The notes under the pieces are model-generated. The model did not search any database and was not told where the DNA came from. It was given only the letters and a program-made list of their open reading frames with translations. Positions 27,943 to 37,686 of a stretch of 64,000 nt of DNA are shown piece after piece. The stretch is from Jeongeupia sp. HS-3. Its GTDB lineage: Bacteria; Pseudomonadota; Gammaproteobacteria; Burkholderiales; Chitinibacteraceae. Both the position numbers and the translations under genes were made by a program. The stretch lies in the NCBI RefSeq assembly GCF_015140455.1, contig NZ_AP024094.1:682001-746000 (forward strand). The letters run 5' to 3'. Numbering within the stretch: position 1 is the stretch's first letter; each line of letters opens with the position of its first letter.

Positions 27943-28485
27943 TTACTGCAGGTCTTCCAGCAGCAGGGCGATTGCCGCGGCGAAATCGTCCGGATTGGCG
28001 TTGTTGCCGTACAGATGCAGGATGGCGCCGTGCAGCGTAAAGCGCAGCTTCAATAGCTCGGGCGGCAAACGCTCGCCGGGCATCAAGGTGAACAGGTGGG
28101 GCAGCCAATGCTGGAAACGCGGCAGCACGGCCGTGGCCAGCCGGGGGTCGTTCTGGCTGCCGATCCACAGCTCCATCAGCAGCACCAGCAGATTGCACTC
28201 GGGTGCTTGCTGCAGATATTCGAGCAGCAGCCGAAAGCGCTGCAGCGGCGTGTTGCCGCCGTGCTTGAGTACGCCGGCGAGCGTGCGCTCGAACAGCTGG
28301 TCGACCAGCGCCGGCAATAGATCGTATTTTCCCTGCGGGAAGTGGTGGCGCAAGGCGCCGCGCGTCAGGTCGACGTGCTCGCACAGTCGCGGTTCGCTGA
28401 GTCTGGCGTAGCCGTCGGCAAACAATAGCTCGACGGTGGCGTCGAGCAGCTTTTGCCGCGTTGCCAGCGGATCGTGGTCGTTCAC
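27943..28485 (-). CDS. TetR-family regulator of the efflux operon
   Basis: 180 residues with an N-terminal TetR helix-turn-helix (about 8-55: TRQKLLDATVELLFADGYARLSEPRLCEHVDLTRGALRHHF) and a helical ligand-binding C-terminal domain. Start is GTG at 28485. It is the last gene of the ytcA-mdtN-mdtO-mdtP set, 15 bases after mdtP, and probably represses the operon through the inverted repeat upstream of ytcA, forming an autoregulatory loop. That target is inferred from position. E. coli ytcA-mdtNOP has no such TetR gene attached, as far as I recall. Confidence 0.85.
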   Translation of the reverse strand: MNDHDPLATRQKLLDATVELLFADGYARLSEPRLCEHVDLTRGALRHHFPQGKYDLLPALVDQLFERTLAGVLKHGGNTPLQRFRLLLEYLQQAPECNLLVLLMELWIGSQNDPRLATAVLPRFQHWLPHLFTLMPGERLPPELLKLRFTLHGAILHLYGNNANPDDFAAAIALLLEDLQ

Positions 28486-28500
28486 CGTCTCAAGCCCGCG

Positions 28501-29988
28501 CTATTTGGCTGATGCGGTGCGCTGCGGATCGTTGCTGGCCTGATAGCCGCCACCGAGCGACGCGGTCAGCGCGATTTCGGTGTTGATCTGCTTGCTGCGC
28601 AACGCCAGCTGCTGGCCTTGTTCAAACAGCAGTGGCAGCCGGGCTTCCATCGCGGCGACGCGATCGGCCAGTCCGCGCTCATAGTGCGCGGCGGCGCTGT
28701 CGGCGGCGAAGGTCGTGGCCTTGAGCTTGGCGTTCTGGATCTCAGCCTGCTGCTGTAAACCCTGCAATTCGATTCCCGCCTGCGCCACTTCACGCACCGC
28801 ATTGGTGACGGCGGCATTGTATTGCGCAATGGTTACGTCGCTATTGGCGCGCACGGTCTTGAGGTTGGCATTGAGCCGGCCGCTATCGAACAGCGGCAAG
28901 GTCAGCCCCGGTACCAGATTGATCTGTCGGCTCGATTTGTGCAGCAGATCGGCCAGATGCAAGGCATCAAGGCCCAGGAAGCCCTTGATGTCGAAGCTCG
29001 GGTAAAACGCGGCGCGGGCGGCATCGACGCCATCGAGTGACGCTTGCACATACCAGCGCATCGCCTGCAGATCAGGTCGGCGTGCAAGCAGATCGTACCC
29101 GAGCGAGGTGGGCATTTCGCCGGCGCTGGCCGGCAGCGGCGCCGGCTTGATCGTGAAGGCATCGCCGGATTTCGCACCGACGAGCATGCGCAGCGTTTCG
29201 CTCAGTACGCGCACCTTGTTGTCGGTGCCGGCGATTTGCTTGTCGAGCTCCAGCTTGTGGACACGAACCAGCTCGACCATGGTGCGCGATTCAAGGCCAC
29301 GGTCGGCGCGCGCGGTATGCGCGGCGACCATTTCGGTTTCGATGGCGCTGGCTTGCCTGAGCAGGGCCAGCGTCGCGTTCAGCGCCTGGATGTCGTAATA
29401 GATTTGAGTGACTTGCGACGACAGCACCAGCTCGGCTTGGGCGGCTTCGGCCAGCTTGGCGTTCTGCACCCCGAGTGCCGCGTCGACTTGAGCGCGCTCC
29501 TTACCCCAGAAGTCGAAGCTGTAGCTGGCGACGATGCCGATCGTGCCTTCGGTGTACCACGGGCCGGTCAGCCCCAGTGCCGGGGCGTTTTGGGCGAACG
29601 GGCCGAGATAACCGTTTTCGGACACGCTTTGCCGGTTCAGCGACGCGGTGGCGCCGACCAGCAGGCCGGTGTTGGCATCGGCGAACGCGGCTTGCGCGCC
29701 GGCGGTATCGACGCGCGCCTTGGCGATCGTCATGCTCGGCGCGTCCTTGAGCGCCTGGGCAATCAGCGCATTCAGCTGGGCATCGTTGTAGCGCTGCCAC
29801 CACTGCGCTTGTGGCCAGCCGTCGCGGGCGAGCTTGATGTCGTCGGCCAGGCGGATCTGCTGGGTATCGATTTGCGCCATCGGTGCGCTGTCGTTGCGGA
29901 TCATCGCGCAGCCACTACCGAGCAGGGCGAGCGCGCAGGCGATCGGCAACAATACGGCGCGGCGGAGGAGGGGGGCGGTGTGTGTCAT
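28501..29988 (-). CDS. mdtP: MdtP-like outer-membrane efflux lipoprotein
   Basis: 495 residues (E. coli MdtP 488). Lipoprotein signal with lipobox LGSGC (acylated Cys27), then two outer-membrane-efflux repeats forming the TolC-like channel and periplasmic barrel. Family features include WWQRYNDAQLNALIAQAL, YEIG-like repeats and NLKTVRANSDVTIAQYNAAV. It is the exit duct of the MdtNOP tripartite pump. The gene lies 16 bases after mdtO in the same direction, consistent with one transcript. Confidence 0.9.
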   Translation of the reverse strand: MTHTAPLLRRAVLLPIACALALLGSGCAMIRNDSAPMAQIDTQQIRLADDIKLARDGWPQAQWWQRYNDAQLNALIAQALKDAPSMTIAKARVDTAGAQAAFADANTGLLVGATASLNRQSVSENGYLGPFAQNAPALGLTGPWYTEGTIGIVASYSFDFWGKERAQVDAALGVQNAKLAEAAQAELVLSSQVTQIYYDIQALNATLALLRQASAIETEMVAAHTARADRGLESRTMVELVRVHKLELDKQIAGTDNKVRVLSETLRMLVGAKSGDAFTIKPAPLPASAGEMPTSLGYDLLARRPDLQAMRWYVQASLDGVDAARAAFYPSFDIKGFLGLDALHLADLLHKSSRQINLVPGLTLPLFDSGRLNANLKTVRANSDVTIAQYNAAVTNAVREVAQAGIELQGLQQQAEIQNAKLKATTFAADSAAAHYERGLADRVAAMEARLPLLFEQGQQLALRSKQINTEIALTASLGGGYQASNDPQRTASAK

Positions 29989-30003
29989 CGGGCTACCCTT
30001 GGT

Positions 30004-32061
30004 TCAGGCCGGGCTGGCGGCGAATTCGTCGGCTGCTTGAGCCAGCGTACTGGAGTGAAGCTGCGAGAGCCGCTGTGCCACGGCGTGAACGGCCTCCATC
30101 AGCTCGGTGTGCGGTGTAGCGTGGCGCGCCAGCGCGGTATCGAACGCCGCGACGGCTGCGGGCATCGGGCTGGCCGGGCTGGGCGCATGCTGCTCGAATG
30201 CGCTCGCCAGGCTTTGCAACCGTTCCGCCGCAGCATCGGCGACCGCGGTGCCGAGGCGGTGCAGTTCGCCGTCCGGTTCGTCATCGTGGCTGAGTGCCGT
30301 TTGCAGCCGGTTCACGGCAAACAGCGCTTGCCGAACCTCGACAAACCAGCCATGGGTGTCGGTGGTGAAATAGACCTGTACCCCCGGTTCGGCGGCGATG
30401 CGCGATTGCATTTCGCGGGTGCTGGCGAGCAACGACCATCCCTGAGTACGGGCTTTGGCGATATCGAGCCGGCTGGCGTTGACCGATGCCGCATCGCGCC
30501 CGGCCACGGCCAGAGCTGCGATGCTGCGCAACAGTTTGCCGAGCAAGGCGCGTAGCGCATCGCCCTCGCGCTCGGGCCAGATGAAGGTGTACACGACGTA
30601 GGAAACCAGAATCCCGACCAGAATCCCGATCAGGCGATCGCGAATTTCGGTCAGATCGGTGACTGGGCCGAAACCTTCGAGCAGCGCCAGCGCAAAGGCG
30701 AAGACGATCTGCAGGCCGGCGTAATTGCTGCGGGGCGAACCGGCCGCGACCCAGCTGCCGAGCGCAATGATCGGTAGCGACAGCATCAAGAGGCCGGTGA
30801 TGCTGTCGATGTATGGGATCACGAACACCGTTGCCAGCAGTGTCAGCAGGCTGCCGACAAGACAACCGCCGATGCGCAGCAGCCCTTTCTGCGCCACCGC
30901 GCCAAGGCTGGGCAAGGCGACGATGATGCAGGTCAGCATGCTGGTGTGGATGCCCTGCCAGTGGGTCGCGGTGTAGAAAACGTAGCAGATCAGCGCGGCC
31001 AGCAGCGTTTTCAGCGCGAACTGCGGGTAAACGGGGTTGGTCCACGCATCGGCGACGATCAGCCCGCCCTTGTCGGCCGGTGCGGCCGGCAGTGGCGTAT
31101 CGGCGAGTTCGGCCAGCGATTGCAGCGCATCGGCCATTTCCCTGAGCGTGCTGTCGTCGCTGGCGGGGAGCGGCGCATCAAGGCGGAAGGTCTGCTGATC
31201 GACAATCGCCTGGCGCAGCGCGCTGACGGCGGCACGCAAGGTGTCGACGTCGGTCAAGGACGTTGGTTGATGACTCAGGTGCACCGCCGCGGTGTGCAGG
31301 CGATCGACCGTGGTAATGCGCAGCTGATGTCGTGTTTTATCCCGCTGATAGGTCTTGTCGCCCATCGCCGCGAACGCCAGATGCCGGTGCAGCGACAGTA
31401 CGCCGCGCTCGACCTTGGCGATATCGAACCGTGGCATTGCACTGCCGGTCTGGCAGGCGTCAAGTACGGCGACGACATCGTCGAGCTGGCGCGCCATTTC
31501 ATCGCGCAGCATGACGCGTGAATCGGCCGGGCGCAGCAGTGCGTTGACCGCCATGGTGATGAATATCGGATAGATCGTCGCCACCCAGCTGTACAAGGTG
31601 ACGCGGATCAGTAATTCCGGAATCTGGATTTCGTCGACAAAGCTTTGCGAGTAGATGATCAGCAGCGCGGTCAGGTAGCCGATGGCCCCGAGCTTACTGA
31701 TCCGCATGAAGTACATCCCGGCGAATACGATGACACTGGCGCCGATGATGCGCAGCATCGGTGTGTCAAAGGTGTACTTGAGCAGCAGGATCGCCAGGCT
31801 GATGGCCAGCGTGCCACCGAGCATCAGCATGACGCCGGACAGCTTGGTCATCACCGTGTTGTCCTGCGCGGTGAAGAACACCATGATCAGCGACAGTGCC
31901 AGAAAAGGGATCTGCAGGCCCATCGAAATGACAATGATGATGGCGCTGCTGACCACGTAACGCAGCACCGCATCGCCGCGCCCGGGAAAGGGGGCTAGCT
32001 CGGTGCACAGTAGTTGCCACCATCGCGATGCGGTCGGGTGCTTCAGGGCGGTTTCGCTCAT
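30004..32061 (-). CDS. mdtO: MdtO-like FUSC-family inner-membrane efflux protein
   Basis: 685 residues (E. coli MdtO 683). Two blocks of about five or six membrane helices (about 30-170 and 360-510) are separated by a helical cytosolic domain and followed by a second one, the FUSC/AaeB plan. The segment SWVAAGSPRSNYAGLQIVFAFALALLEGFGP near 455 is typical. It is the transport component that works with the adaptor and outer-membrane duct encoded on either side. Related pumps export aromatic acids, puromycin and dyes; the natural substrate is not predictable. It is the second FUSC-family protein in the window, but much longer than the one at 4055. Confidence 0.9.
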   Translation of the reverse strand: MSETALKHPTASRWWQLLCTELAPFPGRGDAVLRYVVSSAIIIVISMGLQIPFLALSLIMVFFTAQDNTVMTKLSGVMLMLGGTLAISLAILLLKYTFDTPMLRIIGASVIVFAGMYFMRISKLGAIGYLTALLIIYSQSFVDEIQIPELLIRVTLYSWVATIYPIFITMAVNALLRPADSRVMLRDEMARQLDDVVAVLDACQTGSAMPRFDIAKVERGVLSLHRHLAFAAMGDKTYQRDKTRHQLRITTVDRLHTAAVHLSHQPTSLTDVDTLRAAVSALRQAIVDQQTFRLDAPLPASDDSTLREMADALQSLAELADTPLPAAPADKGGLIVADAWTNPVYPQFALKTLLAALICYVFYTATHWQGIHTSMLTCIIVALPSLGAVAQKGLLRIGGCLVGSLLTLLATVFVIPYIDSITGLLMLSLPIIALGSWVAAGSPRSNYAGLQIVFAFALALLEGFGPVTDLTEIRDRLIGILVGILVSYVVYTFIWPEREGDALRALLGKLLRSIAALAVAGRDAASVNASRLDIAKARTQGWSLLASTREMQSRIAAEPGVQVYFTTDTHGWFVEVRQALFAVNRLQTALSHDDEPDGELHRLGTAVADAAAERLQSLASAFEQHAPSPASPMPAAVAAFDTALARHATPHTELMEAVHAVAQRLSQLHSSTLAQAADEFAASPA

Positions 32062-32071
32062 CGCCGCCGCC

Positions 32072-33127
32072 TCAGCGTGCGTCCTTGGCGGCCGGTGCGT
32101 CGCCGGTCAGCAGCGCCACCGCCGAGCCGCCGATGCGGAACAACGACGGATCAGGGTTTTCGACCAGGATGCGAACCGGGAAGCGCTGGGCGACGCGCAC
32201 CCAGTTGATCGAGCGGGGTACGCGCGGCAGGCCGGCAATCTGCATCCCGCCGTCATCCGGAAAAACGCCGTAGCCGATCGATTCAACCTTGCCGTTGAAG
32301 CGCTTGCCGGTATTGCTCATCAGGTAAACCTGCGCCGGCGCACCCGTCTGGATGTGTTCCAGCTCGGTTTCGCGGAAGTTGGCGATCACATACCAGTGGC
32401 GCGTATCCGCAAGCGTGAAAATGGGGTGGCCGGCGGCGGCGAACTGGCCTGCTGAGGTGCGCAAGCCGATGACCCGGCCGTCGAACGGCGCAACGACGGT
32501 GGTATGGCCGAGGCTGAGTTCGGCCAGCGCGATTTCCGCATTCACCACGGTGCGCTTGGCGACCAGCGCATCGACGCCGCTGACCGCGGCGGTGGCGCTT
32601 TGCGCCTGCAGCAGCGCTGCCGACAACTGCGCCTGCGCCGCGCGCTGCGCCGAGCGGGCTTGATCGATCTGTTCGGCCGAAACATAGCCCTTGCCGAGCA
32701 GCGGCTCCATCCGGTTCAGCGTGTCGGTGGCTTGCTTGACGGCAACGCGTGCGCGTTCGGCATTGGCGCCGGCGGCATCCGAGCCGAGTTTCTGCGCGTT
32801 GACGCCGCGCTGGCTGAGGGCGATTTCCTGATCCAGCGCATCCAGCGATGCCTTGGCCTTGGTCAGCGTTTCTCGATAAGGGCGCGGGTCGATCTTGAGC
32901 AGCACGTCGCCCTTCTTTACCGCCTGGTTGTCCTTGACCAGCAGTTCGGTGATCACTCCGTTGACTTCCGGCGTCACGCTGATGGTATCGGCATAGGCGT
33001 AGGCGTCGTCGGTACGCGGCGCGGTATCGAGCCGCCAGATCACGTAAATCGCCAGCGCGATGGCGGCGACGACGAGAATGAGGGCGATCAGCTTGCCGGG
33101 GCGACGGTCGGTATTGTTGGTGGTCAT
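32072..33127 (-). CDS. mdtN: MdtN-like membrane-fusion (HlyD) adaptor
   Basis: 351 residues (E. coli MdtN 343), closely collinear: one N-terminal membrane helix (about 12-31) ending VIWRLDTAPRTDDAYAYADT. A lipoyl half-motif VTPEVNGVITELLVKDNQAVKKGD, a long alpha-hairpin (about 90-190) and a beta-barrel with APFDGRVIGLRTSAGQFA and RHWYVIANFRETELE follow. It bridges MdtO to MdtP in the periplasm. ATG 33127 is preferred; a GTG at 33136 is an alternative. It begins 16 bases after ytcA and ends 10 bases before mdtO. Confidence 0.92.
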   Translation of the reverse strand: MTTNNTDRRPGKLIALILVVAAIALAIYVIWRLDTAPRTDDAYAYADTISVTPEVNGVITELLVKDNQAVKKGDVLLKIDPRPYRETLTKAKASLDALDQEIALSQRGVNAQKLGSDAAGANAERARVAVKQATDTLNRMEPLLGKGYVSAEQIDQARSAQRAAQAQLSAALLQAQSATAAVSGVDALVAKRTVVNAEIALAELSLGHTTVVAPFDGRVIGLRTSAGQFAAAGHPIFTLADTRHWYVIANFRETELEHIQTGAPAQVYLMSNTGKRFNGKVESIGYGVFPDDGGMQIAGLPRVPRSINWVRVAQRFPVRILVENPDPSLFRIGGSAVALLTGDAPAAKDAR

Positions 33128-33143
33128 CTCAATCACCCCGTGA

Positions 33144-33401
33144 TCAGTGCTGGAAAAAGAGAAGCCATGCGGCGAGCGAGAACAGCACCGTCAGCGCGGT
33201 GTACACCAGTGCGGGCCAGCCGATGCGATTGCCCAAACCAGCCCGGCCGAGCAATGCGCGCACGATCAGCGTCAGCGCGATGCCTCCCGCAATGCAGAAC
33301 ATCCAGTCCGGAAAGAAAGCCCCGAGCACGTTGATCGAGGGGGCCCTGCTGCAGGCGCTCAACAAAACGCTTGCGGCAAGCGCGAGACCCGGTCTTTTCA
33401 T
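33144..33401 (-). CDS. ytcA: YtcA-family small membrane lipoprotein
   Basis: 85 residues. Lipobox LLSAC (Cys17) is followed by SRAPSINVLGAFFPDWMFC, diagnostic of YtcA, and two membrane helices (about 36-50 and 62-82). It is the first gene of the operon, as in E. coli ytcA-mdtNOP. Small proteins at this place in FUSC pumps (compare AaeX/DUF1656) are thought to assist the inner-membrane component; the precise role is not established. The operator-like inverted repeat lies 66-87 bases upstream. Confidence 0.88.
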   Translation of the reverse strand: MKRPGLALAASVLLSACSRAPSINVLGAFFPDWMFCIAGGIALTLIVRALLGRAGLGNRIGWPALVYTALTVLFSLAAWLLFFQH

Positions 33402-33466
33402 GGAGCGATCCTTCGTGAAGGTGGTCGTGATGGCGAGGGTAGCAACGCGTGCATGACATTCAAATG

Positions 33467-33488
33467 TATCATACAGGTCTGTATGATA
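33467..33488. promoter_or_regulatory. 22-base inverted repeat upstream of ytcA (likely TetR operator)
   Basis: Perfect 10-base arms TATCATACAG and CTGTATGATA are separated by GT. On the minus strand the inner arm contains TATGAT, a good -10 box, so binding would block transcription. The length and symmetry are typical for TetR-family operators, and a TetR gene ends this operon. Confidence 0.7.
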
Positions 33489-33684
33489 TCGAATGCAATG
33501 AATGTTGCAATGGCCAACGATTACCGAGTGCTCGGACTTGGGCGGGCATTGCCGGTGCTTCAGGATAGGCGGGAGAGAAGCGATCAGCCGGGAGAAGACC
33601 CGGTCGATGCAATGGATGCTGGCGCAGAAAGCGCCAGTTCACGCCCTGCCGCGAGCGATGCGCAGCAGGGTGGTGATCAGGGTT

Positions 33685-36600
33685 CTAACGCCGGGTCATG
33701 TCGGCCCAGACCTTGTTCAGCCGCTTGAGCGACACCGGATACGGTGTTTTCAGCTCTTGGGCAAAGAGGGAGATCCGCAGCTCTTCGATCATCCAGCGGA
33801 ATGGCAGCAAGGGCGTGGTGTCGCGGCCTTCGCGCTGCCACTTGTCGAGCTCGGATTCCCAGCGCAGCCACAGCTCGGTGATTTCGGCGTTGCGCTGGCC
33901 ATCCCGTTGCGGATTGGCAACGCGCTTTTCCAGTCTCACCCGCATGGCTTTCAGGTACAGCGGCAAGCGGGGCAGTTGCTCCCACGGCGTTGCGGCCAGG
34001 AATCCTTTGGACACGAGTTTGCCGAGCTGTTGATTCAGTTGCTGGCTGATGTTGCCGGCCTTGCCCGCCGCCAGCACCATCGGTACATACTCGGCGACCA
34101 CGGCCGCTAGCGTGCGGACCACCGCATCGCGCACGCTCGGCAGGCGCACCTTGGCGCGCGATTTCTGGTTGTCGAATTCCTTCTTGCTGCGCGGTGCGTC
34201 GTCGTCGCCGATAAAGGCGCGATCGCAGATTGCCGCGACGATATCCGTCATCAGTTCGTCGGCGTTCTGCGTGGCACGGAGCGCGATCGCGTGCTGCTGG
34301 AAGTTGGGCACCGATTTTTCCAGCTGCTTCACGTGCTCCTTGAGCTCGAAGCGCAGCAGCTGCACCACGCCTTGCCGGTGTGCTTCGGCTGCGGCGTGGG
34401 CGGTATCGAACAGCCGGATCGCGCATGTGTCTTCATCGGGCACCAGCGCCGGGTAACCGGTGAGCTTGCGACCGTGGCGCTTGAAGGTGAGCTGCTCGGG
34501 CAGATCGCCGAAGTCCCATTTCACGATGCCGCTCTTCTCGATGCCGTTGTCGTCGGCGTCATCGCGGAACGTCAGTTGTGCTGCTTCGCCGAGCTGCGCG
34601 CGGATCGCGATCAGGTCGCGCCCGCTGGCCAGTTCCTGGCCGGCGTCGTCGACGACGCGGAAATTCATCAATAAATGCGCCGGCAGCACGCCGGGGTCGA
34701 ACTCGTCGGCCGACACGGTCAGGCCGGTACCACGGTTCACCGCGTGCGCCAGTTGCGGCAGCAGCGGCGCCTCGCGGTCGGCCTTGTCGAGCTCGCCGAG
34801 CATGCGGGTGGCGAATTCGGGTACCGGCACGCAGACGCGGCGAATCGCTTTGGGTAGCGATTTGACCAGCAGCGTCACCTTCTCGCGCAGCATGCCCGGC
34901 ACCACCCAATCGAACACCGCATGGTTGACGCGGTTGAGTTGATGCAGCGGCAACGTCAGCGTCACGCCGTCGAGCGGGTGGTTGAGCTCGAAGCGGTAGG
35001 CCAGCGGCAGCTTGGCCTCGGCGAGCTTGAAGAACGCCGGGAATTGATCTTCGGTCACCGCGTCGGCGGTGTGGCTCATCAGGAATTCGCGCGTCAGGTA
35101 TAGCAGCTGCGGATTATCCTGCTCGGCCTTCTTGCGCCATGCCTCGAAGCTCGCGCCGTTGACGATATCGGCCGGGATGCGTTCGTCAAAAAAGCGATAC
35201 AGCGCTTCTTCGTCGACCAGCACATCCTGCCGGCGCGCCTTGTGTTCGAGCTCTTCGATTTCGAGCAGCAGCTCCAGGTTTTGGTCGAAGAACTTGGCCT
35301 TGGTGTTGTAGTTGAAACGAACCAGCGCTTCGCGGATAAAAATTTCGCGCGCTTCGACCGGGTTGATCCGGCCGTAATGAACCCGGCGGCGGTTGACGAT
35401 GGGCAGGCCGTATAGCGTGACGCGCTCGCTCGCCATCACCTGCGCGCCGGCTTTTTCCCAGTGCGGCTCGAAGTACTGCTTCTTGCTGATATGGGCGGCG
35501 ATTTTCTCGACCCATTCGGATTCGATCGCAGCAACACCGCGCGCGTACAGCTTGGTCGTTTCGACCAGTTCACCGGCGACCACCCATTTCGGCCGCGATT
35601 TCTTCAGTGCCGATCCAGGGAAGATATTGAACTTGATCCCGCGGGCGCCAAGGTATTCGTCGTTCTCGGGCTGCTTGAAACCCAGGTTGCCCAGCAGCCC
35701 GGTCAGCAGCGCCTTGTGGATTTGCTCGAAGGTGCCGGCGCTCTCGGTCTTGCGCCAACCGAGGTCGTCGACAATATCGGCAAGCTGGCGGTACAGATCG
35801 CGCCATTCGCGCAGACGGATGTGCGAGAGGAAATGCGCATGGCAGACCTCGACCAGCTGTTTGTTTGAGGTTTTCTCGGCGACGGCCTTCTCGAAGAACG
35901 CCCACAGGTTCAAATAGGTGAGGAAATCGGATTTTTCATCGACGAACTTCGCTTGCGCGCGGTCGGCGGCATCGCGGGCATCGAACGGCCGATCGCGCGG
36001 GTCTTGCACCGACAGGCCCGAGGCGATGATCAGCACTTCATGCAGGCAGGCCTGTTCGTGACCGGCGAGCAGCATCCGCGCTAGGCGCGGGTCGACCGGC
36101 AGCCGCGCCAGCTGCTTGCCGACCGGGGTCAGCTCGTCCTGATCGTCGACGGCGCCGAGCTCGTGCAGTTGCTGGTAGCCATCGGTGATCAGCCGGCTCG
36201 ATGGCGCTTCAAGAAAGGGGAAGGCGTCGACCTTGCCGAGCTTGAGTGCCGCCATGCGCAGGATCACCCCGGCGAGGCTAGAGCGGATGATTTCCGGATC
36301 GGTGAACGGCGAGCGCAGGTTGAAGTCTTCTTCCGAGTACAACCGCACGCACACGCCACTCGACACCCGGCCGCAGCGACCGGCGCGCTGGCGGGCCGAC
36401 GCCTGCGAGATTTTCTCGACCAGCAGCTGCTCGACCTTGGCGCGCGTGCTGTAGCGGTTGACGCGGGCATGGCCCGAGTCGATCACGTAGCGGATGCCGG
36501 GCACGGTGAGCGAGGTCTCGGCGACGTTGGTCGCCAGCACCACGCGCCGGCCATTGCCGGGCCGGAAAATTCGTTGCTGGTCTTCGTTCGATAGCCGTGC

Positions 36601-37566
36601 GAACAGCGGAATCACCTCGGCGTCGCGCAGCTTGGCCTTGCGGAATGCTTCGGCGGTTTCGCGGATTTCGCGCTCGCCGGGCAGGAACACCAGTACGTCG
36701 CCGGCGCCATCGTGACGCCACAGGTGTTCGACCTCGGCGACGATGGCTTCTTCCATCTCGATCTCGGCGTCGTCCTCGTCGCGGCTTTCCAGCGGTGCGT
36801 AGCGCACTTCGACCGGATAGGTACGGCCAGAGACTTCGAGCACCGGTGCGCCGTCGAAGTGTGTGGAGAAACGGTCGGCATCGATCGTCGCCGAGGTGAC
36901 GATGACCTTGAGGTCGGGCCGGCTCGGCAGCAGTTGCTTCAGATAGCCAAGCAGGAAGTCGATGTTGAGGCTGCGTTCGTGCGCCTCGTCGATGATGATC
37001 GTGTCGTAGGCGGTCAGGTAGCGATCGGACAGCGTTTCAGCGAGCAGAATGCCGTCGGTCATCAGCTTGATATAGCTGTCGCCGCTGGATTTCTCGGTGA
37101 AGCGCACCTTGAAGCCGACGATGCTGCCGAGTTCGGATTTGAGCTCCTGCGCGATGCGGGTCGCCACAGAGCGCGCGGCCAGCCGGCGCGGCTGGGTGTG
37201 GCCGATCAGGCCGTTGATGCCGCGACCGAGCTCGAGGCAGATTTTGGGTAGCTGCGTGGTTTTGCCCGAGCCGGTTTCGCCGCAAAGGATCACTACCTGA
37301 TTGGCGGCAATCGCCGCGCGGATCTCATCGCGACGCTGGTTGACCGGCAGCGATTCATCAAACTCGGGCACCGGCAGCCGTTCGCGCCGGCGCGCGGTCT
37401 TGGCCGCGGCTGCGGTCAGCTCGCGCTCAAGGTCGGCCTCAATGCGATCGATCGGTTTGCCGCTACCGCGGCGGGCATCGAGCGTGGCGAGTTTTTTTGC
37501 CAGCAAGGCGCGATCGCGTGCCGGAACTTGGGCCAGAAGATCGGCGAGAGAAGAAGGAGCGGTCAT
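33685..37566 (-). CDS. hrpA: ATP-dependent RNA helicase HrpA (DEAH box)
   Basis: 1293 residues (E. coli 1300). Motifs in order: Walker A CGETGSGKTTQ near 95, TQPRRLAARSVA, DEAH box in IIIDEAHERSLN, TSATID, and motif VI QRAGRCGR. Winged-helix, HA2 and OB-type regions follow, then the long C-terminal DUF3418 domain. HrpA unwinds RNA and is implicated in resolving stalled ribosomes and processing mRNA. ATG 37566 is preferred over the GTG one codon earlier. The gene appears to be transcribed alone. Confidence 0.97.
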   Translation of the reverse strand: MTAPSSLADLLAQVPARDRALLAKKLATLDARRGSGKPIDRIEADLERELTAAAAKTARRRERLPVPEFDESLPVNQRRDEIRAAIAANQVVILCGETGSGKTTQLPKICLELGRGINGLIGHTQPRRLAARSVATRIAQELKSELGSIVGFKVRFTEKSSGDSYIKLMTDGILLAETLSDRYLTAYDTIIIDEAHERSLNIDFLLGYLKQLLPSRPDLKVIVTSATIDADRFSTHFDGAPVLEVSGRTYPVEVRYAPLESRDEDDAEIEMEEAIVAEVEHLWRHDGAGDVLVFLPGEREIRETAEAFRKAKLRDAEVIPLFARLSNEDQQRIFRPGNGRRVVLATNVAETSLTVPGIRYVIDSGHARVNRYSTRAKVEQLLVEKISQASARQRAGRCGRVSSGVCVRLYSEEDFNLRSPFTDPEIIRSSLAGVILRMAALKLGKVDAFPFLEAPSSRLITDGYQQLHELGAVDDQDELTPVGKQLARLPVDPRLARMLLAGHEQACLHEVLIIASGLSVQDPRDRPFDARDAADRAQAKFVDEKSDFLTYLNLWAFFEKAVAEKTSNKQLVEVCHAHFLSHIRLREWRDLYRQLADIVDDLGWRKTESAGTFEQIHKALLTGLLGNLGFKQPENDEYLGARGIKFNIFPGSALKKSRPKWVVAGELVETTKLYARGVAAIESEWVEKIAAHISKKQYFEPHWEKAGAQVMASERVTLYGLPIVNRRRVHYGRINPVEAREIFIREALVRFNYNTKAKFFDQNLELLLEIEELEHKARRQDVLVDEEALYRFFDERIPADIVNGASFEAWRKKAEQDNPQLLYLTREFLMSHTADAVTEDQFPAFFKLAEAKLPLAYRFELNHPLDGVTLTLPLHQLNRVNHAVFDWVVPGMLREKVTLLVKSLPKAIRRVCVPVPEFATRMLGELDKADREAPLLPQLAHAVNRGTGLTVSADEFDPGVLPAHLLMNFRVVDDAGQELASGRDLIAIRAQLGEAAQLTFRDDADDNGIEKSGIVKWDFGDLPEQLTFKRHGRKLTGYPALVPDEDTCAIRLFDTAHAAAEAHRQGVVQLLRFELKEHVKQLEKSVPNFQQHAIALRATQNADELMTDIVAAICDRAFIGDDDAPRSKKEFDNQKSRAKVRLPSVRDAVVRTLAAVVAEYVPMVLAAGKAGNISQQLNQQLGKLVSKGFLAATPWEQLPRLPLYLKAMRVRLEKRVANPQRDGQRNAEITELWLRWESELDKWQREGRDTTPLLPFRWMIEELRISLFAQELKTPYPVSLKRLNKVWADMTRR

Positions 37567-37686
37567 CACGGCGCGGCATGGGTTGCGTAACCGCGCATTT
37601 TATCATGCGCACCCGGCCGCACTCCGGATGCTTGGATTTGTACGTCGCCTAGCAGGAAACGCGTGCAATGGATTGCAAACGGCTGC

